Origin: Agarophyton chilense
Lineage: Eukaryota > Rhodophyta > Florideophyceae > Gracilariales > Gracilariaceae
NCBI GenBank assembly: GCA_030374765.1
Contig: JARGXX010000025.1
Coordinates: forward strand, 1,054,001-1,118,000
Reading direction: 5' to 3'
Length of the DNA: 64,000 nucleotides
In this document: one piece after another, positions 10,473 to 19,867 of the stretch
Layout of the letters: the number at the start of each line of letters is the position of its first letter
How positions within the stretch are numbered: position 1 is the stretch's first letter
The notes under the pieces: generated by a model
What the model was told of the DNA's origin: nothing
Seen by the model: only the letters and a program-made list of their open reading frames with translations
The model's database searches: none
Position numbers and translations under genes: made by a program

Positions 10473-13004
10473 CTATCCGTCATCGAATGGTTGGAGCACC
10501 GGATCCCAAATACCACCACGCCCTTCAACGTAGCTCTTCATACCTCCATTGTAAGCCACCGTAATATTTGCGTACGGTATGCAATCGCGCACCCTGTCAA
10601 CAGCGTCAGACTTGAACATGCCATGAACTTCAAGAGTGCGCAATGAGGTGCACCATGTGACAATGCTATCCAAGCCATCGTACGTGAGGTTCTCGGTTTG
10701 ATCTTTTAGAGCAAGATGCAAGAAGCGATGCCCACGTCTTCCACACAATACTTTGACGCCCAAGTCAGTGAGGTGCATGTCCCCCTGTAACAAGATGTCA
10801 TCCAGCTTTGGAAAAGTACCCAATGCCCTCATCACGTCCTGTGAAACGGGGCCCAATCCAACCAAGTGCAAGCGCCGCAGCCCCGGAAGATTGCCCAAAG
10901 CCACGATACCATCCAACGTGATGTTTCGGCATCCCACGAGCGTGAGCGAGCGCAGCCGCGACGAGGCGCACGAAAGGTGAACAGTGGTACGGTTGGTGAT
11001 TGGATAACGCGCCACGGGCTTGAAATGGATTTGTTCCAGGCTTTGAGAGCAGCTCAAGTGGGATGCGGCCTCACACGAGATCTTTGGACAGTCGGCGATA
11101 TGCACCGTTTCCAACGCTTGGCACGAATTGACGAGTTTCTTGACAGCCTCATCCGTCACCCTTCCTACTTGCGAGAGTTGCAGCAATTTCAATTTGGAGC
11201 GCTTCTTGAACGAGCACAAGGCATCCATGGAGCCATTCCCAATAAAAAGCATGTCCAGCAAACGAAGCTGGCGCAGGTTGGGCAGGTTGGCCAGGACATG
11301 CTTCAAGGGAAGGTCTGTGACGTAGTGATTGTTGCTGAGGCGAAGGCTCTCCAACATGGTGAGGTTCCGCAACGCAAACGCTGACACGTCGGTGATGTAT
11401 AATGCGCGATCGAGGTTGAGGCATCGCAAGTTGGGCATGCGCGTCACGGCGGTGACGAGCACCTCATCCGTCAGGGCGGAGCGGTGCGACAGGTGGTCTT
11501 GCAGCAGCGCCGGGTGGTAGTTTGGCTCGAGCGGCGCATTGTTCTCGTCCGGCTGCTCGTCGGCGCCCTCGTCGTCGCCATCGTCCGCATGCGCGTCAGG
11601 GTGTTCGTCGGCGCCCTGCTGACCATTCCACGCGCCGCCGTCCTGCATGTGGTTGAAGTTTTGAATGAGCTGCAGCATCATTTCGTGTGGGTCTTCAGCC
11701 GCAGGCAGGAACGGGTTGTGGCCGTTGAGCAGGCCATTCTGCTGCTGCAAAAAGGCGCCAAGGTCCTGAATGGCCTGCTCAATGGGGGTGGGCGGTTGCG
11801 ACATGGAGTGCGCATCGACGTTGTCATCGGGCGACGGGGGGGGGTGCGCGGCATGCGCGGGCTGCTGCGCATGGTCGGCAGGTGCGATAAGAGCGGGCGG
11901 AGCGGATGGAGCGGGAGGGGAGGTTGGAGCAATTGGTGCAGCAGAAGCGGCAAGCGCGGCCACGGGGTCAAAGGGTTGGGGTGGATGTTGGAGAGGAGGA
12001 GAAGGCGGTGCTGCGGGTTGGGGGGGGGATTGCGGTTGGGGCTCAAAGGGGTCAATCGGCAGCTCGTCGGGGTGCCACATGGGCAGCAACAAGTTGTGGT
12101 CGTCCTCGGGCAGGGTGTGGGCTTGGACAATGTCAAGCGGGTGAGGCGCAGGCGGTGGTGAGGTGGGCAGCCCCAGTGGTTGGTCAAAGGGGTGGTGGGG
12201 GTGGGGTGGTGAGGGGTGAAGCGGTTGGGGGCTGGGAAAAAAATCGGCTTCGAAGAGGTGGGGCGAGAGGGGTGGTTGCTCTGGGGGGGTGGATGGTTGC
12301 GGGATGGGCTGGGCGTGCTGGGCCAGCATGAGTTGCGGCGAGAGCATGAGCTCGGGCGGAGGCGAGGGAGGGGGTTGGGCGGGGTTTGCAGGGGCGGGAA
12401 GAGGGGGCGGCGATGCGGGCGGAGAGTTGTGCGGGGTGGAATGCGGGGTGGGGTGGTCGTGGTCGGGCAGGTGCGGGAGGAAGAAGGGGCTGTGGGTTGG
12501 AGGCGAGGTTCGGCGGCGAACGCGACGCACCCAGGGCACATGGACGTGCAGGTCGACAATGGAGTGGGCAAAGCAGTCGGTGAGGGCGGTCAGGACGCGG
12601 TTGGTGAGACGGTGGGACAGGGAGATGTGAACCTTTTTCAGCTGGGCGCCGATGCGGGTGAGAAAGCGGAAGAGCGAGAGCACATCGGCGTCGGAGAGCT
12701 TGCTTTGCGGGGTGATGTTGACGTGACGGATGGAGGTGCACGGGGTGAGCGGGGCCCAGGAGAGAAGAGCGAGGCGCTTGGCGGAGGGGTTGTCCAGAGA
12801 GAGAGAGGTGAGAGTGGAGAGGTAGGTGCGACGGAAGGCGGTGCTGACGGCGGCCAGACGCCAGTGGCGGAGGGCGACGGGCGGGGTGGGGTGGGTGTCG
12901 CGGCGGTGGGCGGCGGAGGCGAAGCGCAGCACGTGGGCGAGCAGATCATCTGGGAGCGAGTTGAGCGCGACCTGGCGCTGATGTAAGCTTTGTGGGGCAG
13001 GCAT
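10473..13004 (-). CDS. F-box and leucine-rich-repeat protein with long proline-rich linker, 843 aa
   Basis: Probable substrate receptor of an SCF ubiquitin ligase. Start placed at MPAPQSLHQRQVALNSL because the F-box follows at once (LNSLPDDLLAHVLRFAS, residues about 13-29); the open frame runs 260 codons further upstream but is low-complexity. After a first LRR-like region comes a linker of more than 300 residues that is extremely rich in Pro, Ser, His and Ala. The C-terminal 340 residues are AMN1/FBXL-type LRRs, for example MPNLRCLNLDRALYITDVS, LETVHIADCPKIS and LRSLTLVGCRNITLDGIV. LRR-containing F-box proteins of this form recognise degrons, but the target cannot be predicted. The linker is encoded by the most GC-skewed part of the gene and may vary in length among strains. 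Confidence 0.85.
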   Translation of the reverse strand: MPAPQSLHQRQVALNSLPDDLLAHVLRFASAAHRRDTHPTPPVALRHWRLAAVSTAFRRTYLSTLTSLSLDNPSAKRLALLSWAPLTPCTSIRHVNITPQSKLSDADVLSLFRFLTRIGAQLKKVHISLSHRLTNRVLTALTDCFAHSIVDLHVHVPWVRRVRRRTSPPTHSPFFLPHLPDHDHPTPHSTPHNSPPASPPPLPAPANPAQPPPSPPPELMLSPQLMLAQHAQPIPQPSTPPEQPPLSPHLFEADFFPSPQPLHPSPPHPHHPFDQPLGLPTSPPPAPHPLDIVQAHTLPEDDHNLLLPMWHPDELPIDPFEPQPQSPPQPAAPPSPPLQHPPQPFDPVAALAASAAPIAPTSPPAPSAPPALIAPADHAQQPAHAAHPPPSPDDNVDAHSMSQPPTPIEQAIQDLGAFLQQQNGLLNGHNPFLPAAEDPHEMMLQLIQNFNHMQDGGAWNGQQGADEHPDAHADDGDDEGADEQPDENNAPLEPNYHPALLQDHLSHRSALTDEVLVTAVTRMPNLRCLNLDRALYITDVSAFALRNLTMLESLRLSNNHYVTDLPLKHVLANLPNLRQLRLLDMLFIGNGSMDALCSFKKRSKLKLLQLSQVGRVTDEAVKKLVNSCQALETVHIADCPKISCEAASHLSCSQSLEQIHFKPVARYPITNRTTVHLSCASSRLRSLTLVGCRNITLDGIVALGNLPGLRRLHLVGLGPVSQDVMRALGTFPKLDDILLQGDMHLTDLGVKVLCGRRGHRFLHLALKDQTENLTYDGLDSIVTWCTSLRTLEVHGMFKSDAVDRVRDCIPYANITVAYNGGMKSYVEGRGGIWDPVLQPFDDG

Positions 13005-13099
13005 GGTGGGTGAGGGGTGGGGCGGAGGAGTGGTTGAGCGGAGGAAGACGGAAGACGGGCAACGGTGAGGGGGGCGGAGAAGGGGCGGGTTGGGAGGAG

Positions 13100-13140
13100 A
13101 AGGGAAGGGAAGGGAAGGGAAGGGAAGGGAAGGGAAGGAA
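13100..13140. repeat. AAGGG pentanucleotide microsatellite
   Basis: About eight tandem copies of AAGGG on the plus strand (CCCTT in the sense of the F-box gene), about 100 bases upstream of that gene's start codon. Confidence 0.95.
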
Positions 13141-13460
13141 ACAAAGGCGGAGCGCTTTTTAAGGGCGGCGGGGCGGGCGGAGAGGAGCGATTGACGAGGG
13201 TTCGGGAGAGAGAGGGAAGGTAGAGTGTTAGAGATACGTGACACAGGGCGGAATGCAAAGCGAATCGGCGCGCAGAAGGCGACACGCAACACGACGTTGG
13301 GGCGGGCAGTCGAATCGCAACGCTCACTGCCACACGGCGCACGGAAATCAGCGCAAGTGAACAGTGAAGCGAAACATGCGCGAATGGGAAATGATTGCGC
13401 GACTGACAATGGGCGTGTGCGCGTGTGAGTGGTGGACAGTCTGTGCGCGTCGTGTACATG

Positions 13461-13556
13461 GTGGACAGCGTTTGTAGTTGTACGTCGTGGACAGCGCTTG
13501 TTGTTGTAAGTCGTGGACAGCGCTTGTGATTGTACGTCGTGGACAGCGTTTTGTGT
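13461..13556. repeat. 26-bp tandem repeat, about 3.7 copies
   Basis: Three imperfect copies of a 26-base unit beginning GTGGACAGCG and ending near TACGTC start at 13461, 13487 and 13513, followed by a partial fourth at 13539. Variation between copies is limited to a few positions. It sits about 460 bases upstream of the F-box/LRR start. Confidence 0.9.
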
Positions 13557-14326
13557 GCGTGGGGGACGGAAAACGATAACGCCAACACGTGGCGGAGGCG
13601 CGCACGCGCGCAGTGCACGGCATCGGGGGGTGGGATATCGAGCGAAATCGGCGGCTACCAGAGGGCGCGCGGTGTGCACTGTAATTAGGGACGTGGCGCA
13701 GCGACTCAGCGGTGGTGCATGCGGCTCGCGCGGCGCGCGAGGGAGGGGCGGTGGGTCACGCGCGGAAACGCATTTGTGCGACACGACGCGCTACGTCTCG
13801 TCACGTCGTGACGCGTGCCACTTGACGTCAGTGCATGTGGGGGGGGGGGGAGGGAAGTTGGTCGCTTTGTCCAATCAACGTGCGCTTTGAGTGGCGCGCT
13901 TTCCGCTTGTGTCCAATGAGTGTTGTGCACGTGGCGAGCGCAGTGCACGGCACACCACACTTCTATATGTGTGTGTGTGTGTGCTTGCGGTGGCGTTCGC
14001 TGACGTTGTGCGCGTGTGCCACTGTCACGCAACTGGCGGCGCTGGCGGCGCGTTGTGTGGCGCGCTGCGCGCTGCGCGCTGCGCGCTACGCGCTACGGCG
14101 CGTGCGGCACGCGCATGGACGTGCGTCGCTTTTCTGTTTTCAACCGCCCCCCTCCCCTCCCCTCCCCTCCCCTCGCCCTCCGCCGCCACTCCCGTCCCCC
14201 TTCCACTCCGCGCCACCCGCCCCATAAACTCCTTCCCGTCGCACGCGCCCGTGTGCGTCCGCACCTCCGCAGATCCGCCGCCCCCCCCCCCCCCGGTCGC
14301 GAGCGTCCCCTCCGTCCCCGTTCGCC

Positions 14327-14520
14327 ATGTCGTGCATGCGTCATCTTCTGGACTTTCGTGCGCGCGAGTTTGCCACCTTTCTGCACTCGCGCGCCACCGC
14401 GTCCGCGTCGCGCGCCCGTCTGCGCCGCCGTCGCCACGCGCTGCAGCCGCTGAGCGTGTCCTGCGCGCCACTTGCGTCGCTGCCGCCGCCGCCACTGCCG
14501 CCGCCACTGCCGCCGCCCTT

Positions 14521-14563
<43 letters not shown>

Positions 14564-14601
14564 GCTCCGCCGCTGTCTGCGCTGTCGCTGCCTGCACTGC
14601 C

Positions 14602-14633
<32 letters not shown>

Positions 14634-15745
14634 CATCGCTGTCGCTGCCGCTGCCGTCGGCGTCGCTGCCGCCGCTGCTGCCGCCGCTGCTGCTGCGCAC
14701 CAACAAGCGCCGCCGCGAGGGCGAGCAACCGTGGCGCGTGCGCGCTGCCGACGGCGCGCTGCGCGACGGCTGTAAGAGACATTGCGACCAATCGCGCACC
14801 GCGGTGGCGGTAAACAGCCCCACTGCCGTGCGCAACGGCGCCGTCGCCGCTACCGCTACCGCTACCGCTACCGCCGCCGTCAAGCGCTGCGCCGCGGACC
14901 ACGCCATTAGCAGCCTGTCTTCGTCGTGGTCGTCGCCGCCACAGCCACAGCCGCAACCGCAACCGCAACCGCAGTCGCCCCGCTGCACGGACGATGTGTG
15001 CGTGTGTGGCGGCGGCGCTGACGGCGGCGGCGGCGCTGTACAGCTTGCGACTGTGCCCGTGGCGGCTGCGCCAAACTCGCGCGTCACGGCAGCTGCTACG
15101 GCTCAGGGGTATGAGTGTGGGCGGTGTAGCGCAAAGTTCTGTCGCAAGCACCATCGCGACCGACACGTGCAAAACATCCACGAGGGTCGACGCCCGTGGA
15201 TGTGCGAACAGTGTGGCTTCGCGTTTCACCAGAAACCTAACCTGGAGAGACACATTCTCACAGTGCATGAGGAACAGAAACCATTCCGATGTGGCGTGTG
15301 TGGTGTGTCGTTTGGACGGAAAGGTGTGTTGAAGAAACACGTGCAAACGGTACATGAACATGCACGCAAGTTCGAATGTGTGCGATGTGCTTTGCACTTT
15401 GGTCTCAAGTCGGACCTCAAGCGGCATGTGCTTAGCGTGCATCATAAGCAACGTCCGTTTGTGTGCGCTACGTGCACGGCGTCGTTCGGACGAAAGTCGG
15501 ACCTCAAGCGGCATACGCTGTCGTTGCACCCCGGTGTACCGCTTTCTCTGCCGCGTCCGCGCGCGCCCCCACCACCACCACCACCACCACCAGCGGCGGC
15601 GGCGGCGGCGGCGTCGTCATCGTCGCCATCGCTGAGACCAACGGCGTCGGCGTCGGCGTCGCCTTCGCCGTCGCCATCGCCACCATCAGCGTCGTACAGG
15701 ACGCACGTACACTCGAACGCGCGGCGTGTTCGCCGCACGCACTAA
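14327..15745 (+). CDS. C2H2 zinc-finger protein with five tandem fingers, 472 aa
   Basis: Probable sequence-specific nuclear DNA-binding protein. Residues 1-260 are low-complexity: Pro/Ser/Leu tracts, a run of twelve or so serines, an Ala/Thr repeat and PQPQPQPQ. Five classic fingers then follow every 28 residues from residue 262 to 397, starting YECGRC, WMCEQC, FRCGVC, FECVRC and FVCATC, each with C-x2-C and H-x4-H spacing. The linkers resemble each other (KQRPFVC, EQKPFRC), and fingers 3 to 5 share the GRK/GLK-x-x-LK-H helix, suggesting internal duplication. The C-terminal 75 residues are again Pro/Ala/Ser-rich. Possible regulators of similar build exist in many algae; no target can be named. 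The first ATG of the frame is used. Confidence 0.85.
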
Positions 15746-16054
15746 TCTACATTATACTGAGGGCGGGGGGGGGGGGGGGTACATAAATGACGTCATTGTG
15801 TATGATACACGCACACACTCTCACACACACACACACACCTATCTATGCTGCTGCGCACTGCGCACTGCGCACTGCGCGCCGCACTGGCGCGTGTGCGCTT
15901 TTGCGTTGTTGCGTTGCGTGTGCGCACACACACGCACACACGCACTGTTTGGTCGCAATGACAGCTGCCAGTCGCCAGACACGTCTTGAGAGAGCGAGAG
16001 AGAGACAGTTCGCGCCCCCACCGTCGTGTCACGCTAAGCTGGCTGCCTGTGTGT

Positions 16055-16089
<35 letters not shown>

Positions 16090-16109
16090 CCCCTCCCCCC
16101 CCCTCTTCA

Positions 16110-16199
16110 CCACGTTTCCACGTTTCCACGCCTCCACGCCTCCACGTTTCCACGCCTCCACGTTTCCACGACCTCCACGACCTCCACGTCTCCACGAAA
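16110..16199. repeat. 9-bp minisatellite (CCACGTTTC / CCACGCCTC variants)
   Basis: About ten near-tandem copies of a 9-base unit beginning CCACG, alternating between TTTC and CCTC endings, followed by ACCTCCACG variants. Directly precedes a CT-rich tract upstream of the unknown gene at 16523. Confidence 0.9.
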
Positions 16200-16261
16200 A
16201 CGTCCCTTGCGCTTCGCCGCTTGCGCTTCGCTGTGCTGCCGTTTCTCGTGCCTCGTGCCGC

Positions 16262-16365
16262 CGCCCTCTCTCCCCTCTCTCTCTGTCTCTCTGTCTCTCG
16301 CTCGCTCTCTCTCTCGCTCTCTCTCGCTCTCTCTCTCGCTCTCTCTCGCTCTCTGTCTCCACAGC
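16262..16365. repeat. CT-rich (CTCTCTCG) tract
   Basis: Long pyrimidine run with regular CTCG interruptions, about 160 bases before the start codon of the downstream gene. Could be a polypyrimidine promoter element or neutral microsatellite; the sequence alone does not decide. Confidence 0.85.
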
Positions 16366-16522
16366 GAGCAGCTTGGGCGCCGCCACCCCCCTGGCGACAC
16401 CACGCGGGCAATGCGCCGCCACCACCACCACCACCACGCGCCGCGCGCCCCTGTCGGCTTGGCGGTGTGCGCTTCGCCACCGCTGCTGTCGTGCTCTCGC
16501 CCTTTTTGTTCGCCTTCGCGCC

Positions 16523-17665
16523 ATGAAGCGCGCGTCGTCGTCCCCGTCGCCGCCGTCGCTGCCGTCCCCAAAGCGCGCGCGCGTGCTCGCTCACTGCGAC
16601 CGAGACCCGCTTCACTACCGCTTCCGCTGCGACGTGGCCGCGTCCTTCTGCCCGGCCGACGCCCGCGGTCCGCGCATCCCCTGTCTACTGGCGCAGTTCG
16701 CCGCACACACCCGCGTTCACTGCCACCTTCGCTGGTTACAACTGTTACGCACCGCCTGCGAAACGCACGGCTGCGTCGTGGAGCACTGTCACCGACGTCG
16801 CGCCCGTCGCCACGGTCTTGCGTTGAGTTTTGCCCACACACACGGCGCAAACACCCTCATGCGTGCCGTCACCGTGTTGCTTTCATTCGATGTGCCGCGC
16901 CACGCACGTCTGCGCTCCGACCGAGAGTGGCGACAATTGTTAGCTGCGCTTTATTCGTTTCATAACTATTGCGCGCGCAGACGCTACATTGCATCGGACG
17001 CGGGCCTTATTGCTGCCTTGTATACGTTGCGTAACTTTCGTGTGTGTGCCATTCCGCGTTGCGTGGCGCGTCTGGCCCAACATCGCTACTGGCTTGGCTT
17101 GGAGCGCTCGTTGGCGCCGTGTGCGCCGCATGCGTTGCCCGTTGCACTTCCGCGTCAGAGCTTTGTTCGCCCTGTGCGTCAACGCCTCCCTCGTCCTTCT
17201 TCTTCTACCTCTGCCTCTGCCTCTGCCTCTGCCTCTGCTTGTGCTTCCGCCCCCACCCCCGCTCAGCCGTCCCTCAACTGCTGCACCTCGCCGCCCGATG
17301 CCAATGCGCGCGCCCCGTCCACCGATCACCAGCACCAGCACCAGCACCAGCACCAGCACCAGCACCAGCACCACCGGCCCGACGCGTATGACGCGCTGCT
17401 GGGCGGCGACGTGCCGCTCATCGTGGCGCGCGTCGCCGCCGATGGCTGGCTTTTACGCTCAGATGATGTGCATCCGCACGCAGAGTACTCTACCGCCTTT
17501 CTACGTCTCCCGCCGCGCGTCGCGCGCATGGCAATGCCCGGCATGTCGCTCTCCTGCTTTCAACTCGCTCTGCGCAACTCCGTGTGGAGACCCATTGCCC
17601 GTGCTGGCGACGCCAACGTGTACGTTGGAAGCGCGTATCCCCCCGATGACATCTTTTACTACTAA
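16523..17665 (+). CDS. Protein of unknown function, 380 aa
   Basis: I do not recognise a family. The ATG at 16523 is chosen because the protein becomes of normal complexity after a short Ser/Pro leader with a basic KRARV motif. Residues 25-215 are rich in Arg, His, Cys and Leu (for example VVEHCHRRRARRHGLALSFA and YSFHNYCARRRYIASDAGL) with conserved-looking tryptophans and no membrane segment. Then come a Ser/Ala repeat (SASASASASA) and a His-Gln repeat from CAGCAC units near residue 268, and a well-ordered C-terminal 100 residues ending VGSAYPPDDIFYY. Two ordered blocks with a polymorphic linker suggest a real gene. Its 3' end is part of a 63-bp tandem duplication. Confidence 0.6.
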   Translation: MKRASSSPSPPSLPSPKRARVLAHCDRDPLHYRFRCDVAASFCPADARGPRIPCLLAQFAAHTRVHCHLRWLQLLRTACETHGCVVEHCHRRRARRHGLALSFAHTHGANTLMRAVTVLLSFDVPRHARLRSDREWRQLLAALYSFHNYCARRRYIASDAGLIAALYTLRNFRVCAIPRCVARLAQHRYWLGLERSLAPCAPHALPVALPRQSFVRPVRQRLPRPSSSTSASASASASACASAPTPAQPSLNCCTSPPDANARAPSTDHQHQHQHQHQHQHQHHRPDAYDALLGGDVPLIVARVAADGWLLRSDDVHPHAEYSTAFLRLPPRVARMAMPGMSLSCFQLALRNSVWRPIARAGDANVYVGSAYPPDDIFYY

Positions 17666-17746
17666 AAATTCTTTTCTCATCTGTACGTTGGAAGCGCGTA
17701 TCCCCCCGATGACATCTTTTACTACTAAAAATTCTTTTCTCATCTG
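17619..17746. repeat. 63-bp perfect tandem duplication over the stop codon
   Basis: The segment with the last 15 codons of the upstream gene, its TAA stop and 18 following bases is repeated immediately (copy 1 at 17619-17681, copy 2 at 17682-17744, plus two bases of a third). The copies are identical as read. Since the first stop is retained, the protein is unchanged. Confidence 0.97.
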
Positions 17747-17870
17747 CCCGACCCTTTTGTATCTACCCTTTCCTTCGGTACATGCATTTACATGCAATTG
17801 CGCTTTCGTCTCGTCTTGTCGCTTGACGACTCTATACTAATAACTTCTTCTTCTTCTACCAAAGCCCATC

Positions 17871-18077
17871 ATGTCCTCCTCAGCCGTGGCGGACAAGGCG
17901 TTTAGACTCGTTTCGGGCCTGTGCGCCGCAGCCACAGTCGTCGGCCTCGCCGCCATGGGCACAAATGTGTACTTCAACACCGGCAAGCACCGAAAGCCCC
18001 TGCCCAAACCCCACAGCCCTGACTCTCTCGCGTCACGTCAACCCCCACCCGACTCCACGAATCACCACACCCATTAA
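17871..18077 (+). CDS. Small single-pass membrane protein, 68 aa
   Basis: Short N-terminus (MSSSAVADKAFRLVSG), one hydrophobic helix (LCAAATVVGLAAMGTNVYF, about residues 17-35), then a basic and proline-rich tail. The shape matches small inner-mitochondrial-membrane proteins such as respiratory-complex assembly factors of the COX14 kind, but no diagnostic motif supports a name. A clean CTTCTTCTTC-rich leader precedes the ATG, and the stop is 33 bases from the convergent glucosidase II beta gene. It is shorter than most predicted genes but has a credible start, helix and position. Confidence 0.55.
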   Translation: MSSSAVADKAFRLVSGLCAAATVVGLAAMGTNVYFNTGKHRKPLPKPHSPDSLASRQPPPDSTNHHTH

Positions 18078-18109
18078 ACGCGCTCGCCCACCGTCTTTTA
18101 CGCTTTCTT

Positions 18110-19867
18110 CTATAGCTCCTGCTTTTCGTCGTGCTCACCGCCCTCATCAAAGTCCGCCATAATCTCCTTCAGCATGCTCTCTTCGCAAACAGCCGCCGTC
18201 TTGAATTTCATCCGATACGTACATCTGTTCGGCTCGTCTACGCTCACAACCTCCTCCTTGTCACTGCACAACAGCTCCACCTTGATGCTTCGCGCCGGTC
18301 CGTTCCAACATCTATCACCCTCGCTGTACTTCATCACCCGCTCCTTTCCTTCACCCTCCCAACCCTCGAATTGCCCCAACTGTGCGATCGACACTCCGTT
18401 CTCATACTGGCGAACGGTGTCAAACATGCACAGCTCAAACTCATATTGCGTCACCTTCCCCCGCGTGCAGCTGCCGTGTAGCTTTCGAAGCGCATTGTCC
18501 GCCCCGTAGTCCACGCCAATCTTCTTTTTCAGCGCGTCTATCTTGTCCTCAATCTCTCTCTTCTTAGAGTCCAACTCCCATTTCGCGCTTTCTGCCTGGC
18601 TGATGCACTGGCTCAGATTTGCCGATTCTCTCCCGATCGCTGTTTTCACTTTCTCGGGTAAAAACCGCCCTACCCTGTTCAACAACACTGATCCAAAGTT
18701 AATCACGCCCCGCACAAACCAGTTTGGGCTGCTGCTTACAAGCTCGGCGCACAGAGAGTCTATATCGATTGCCTCTGGCGGCTCTACATTTTTAGCTTCT
18801 TCCACGTCCGGTGCGGTCGTCGATGGCCACGCACCTTCGTTGTCGTTGCTGCCCACTGCTTCGGCAGCCAGATCTTCCACACCCGCATCGGCAGCACCCT
18901 CTTCATCTTCATTTTCCAGAATATCGTCCAAAGCGTCCTCATGTTCATCGTCTACCATATCTTCAATAGCGTCGTCAGCTTCATTTTCCGCGCCCTGTGG
19001 CTCATCCGCATCCGCTTCATGCTCTCCAGCCGAGTACTCATCAACCCCATGTTCATCGTCCATCATATCTTCAAAGGCGTCGTCAGCTTCATTTTCCGCG
19101 CCCTGTGGCTCATCCGCATCCGCTTCATCTTCATGCTCTCCAGCCGAATGCTCATCATCCCCATATTCATCTTCGCGTGCAGCACCGTAGTCATACTGCT
19201 CGTCGAAACTATCAGCCCCATCTTCATCGTATGCATCATCTTGATCACTTTCATCGTCCTTGCTGCTATCGGCACGATCAAAATTCGACGACGATGACTC
19301 ATCGGATGCTGCTTGCTTGATGCTGTCTTCCCAGTCTCTTCGTTTGCGAAGGACTTGGGCGCGTTTCTCGTGGCTCTTCAACTGTCGATCAACGCTGGCT
19401 AGTTGTTTCTCCAGCTTTCGCAGTTCGATCTTTTCGTTCTTCGAATCTCGTTCTGCCTCCGTCGCGTACATCTTCCTGGTGCTGATGCCACGTCGAACTA
19501 CCTCTGCTTTGCGCGTAGCCTCCTTGAGGCGCTCTGCACGGAGGGCGGCGCAAGTATCGGGACACGCACCGGCTGGCTCGTCTGAACCATCGCAGCAGTC
19601 GCACGACCCGTCGTGCACCCAGGAAGAGTAGATCTTAACGGGGCGATACTGCTCGTTCTTGCACAAAAAGAAACCGTTGGGGCACGCCGAGGTGCGATTC
19701 TCGTCGGAAGCGTCGTCGCAATCGCAGTAGTCGTCGTTGATACGGTGATCAGGCAACGATTGGGGGGGTAGATCGGGGGCGTCGCGCAGGATGCACACGT
19801 GCGCAGAGATCGTTAGAGTTATTAGGAGCAAAGTACTGAGCAGGAATGTGGGCGTGGCTAGCGTCAT
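18110..19867 (-). CDS. Glucosidase II beta subunit (PRKCSH-like), 585 aa
   Basis: Regulatory subunit of the ER enzyme that trims glucose from N-glycans; it retains and directs the catalytic alpha subunit. Start at MTLATPTFLLSTLLL, a good signal peptide of about 22 residues. Two LDL-receptor-A-like repeats follow (DDYCDCDDASDE and GSCDCCDGSDE), then a coiled coil (about residues 110-185). A very acidic region (about 190-370) contains a duplicated 36-residue segment. The C-terminal MRH domain begins near GSCTRGKVTQYEFELC and ends before the last 15 residues. The protein ends HDEKQEL, a K/HDEL-like ER-retention tail. All domains are in the standard order and length is typical (about 530-600). 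Confidence 0.93.
   Translation of the reverse strand: MTLATPTFLLSTLLLITLTISAHVCILRDAPDLPPQSLPDHRINDDYCDCDDASDENRTSACPNGFFLCKNEQYRPVKIYSSWVHDGSCDCCDGSDEPAGACPDTCAALRAERLKEATRKAEVVRRGISTRKMYATEAERDSKNEKIELRKLEKQLASVDRQLKSHEKRAQVLRKRRDWEDSIKQAASDESSSSNFDRADSSKDDESDQDDAYDEDGADSFDEQYDYGAAREDEYGDDEHSAGEHEDEADADEPQGAENEADDAFEDMMDDEHGVDEYSAGEHEADADEPQGAENEADDAIEDMVDDEHEDALDDILENEDEEGAADAGVEDLAAEAVGSNDNEGAWPSTTAPDVEEAKNVEPPEAIDIDSLCAELVSSSPNWFVRGVINFGSVLLNRVGRFLPEKVKTAIGRESANLSQCISQAESAKWELDSKKREIEDKIDALKKKIGVDYGADNALRKLHGSCTRGKVTQYEFELCMFDTVRQYENGVSIAQLGQFEGWEGEGKERVMKYSEGDRCWNGPARSIKVELLCSDKEEVVSVDEPNRCTYRMKFKTAAVCEESMLKEIMADFDEGGEHDEKQEL
18941..19162. repeat. In-frame 108-bp tandem duplication in the acidic region of glucosidase II beta
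   Basis: Two copies of about 108 bases start at 18941 and 19049; the second carries an extra TCTTCA hexamer. Both encode the acidic block with ADEPQGAENEADDA. The reading frame is kept. Confidence 0.9.

Larger units (their letters stand above)
13005..14326. other. Divergent intergenic region with simple and tandem repeats
   Basis: Lies between the divergently transcribed F-box/LRR and zinc-finger genes and must hold both promoters. It contains an AAGGG tract (13100-13140), a 26-bp tandem repeat (13461-13556), a GT run near 13967-13983, a CCCCT run at 14147-14174 and a C14 run just before the zinc-finger start. Long ORFs through it on several frames are low-complexity by-products of the base composition. 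Confidence 0.7.
15746..16522. other. Intergenic region dense in micro- and minisatellites
   Basis: Contains a G-run (about 15764-15778), CA repeats near 15812-15838, a GCGCACT repeat near 15853-15880, a TG run (16057-16084), a 9-bp minisatellite (16110-16199) and CTCTCTCG repeats (about 16262-16365). It must include the promoter of the downstream 380-aa gene. ORFs crossing it have compositions dictated by the repeats and are not credible genes. Confidence 0.8.

Noticed and set aside
11678..12571. 297-codon ORF in another frame of the F-box/LRR gene
   Set aside because: Pro/Arg/Ser low-complexity shadow of the proline-rich linker.
14093..15529. 478-codon minus-strand ORF opposite the zinc-finger gene
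   Set aside because: Repetitive Arg/Gln translation of GC-rich triplet repeats; the plus strand has five perfect C2H2 fingers.
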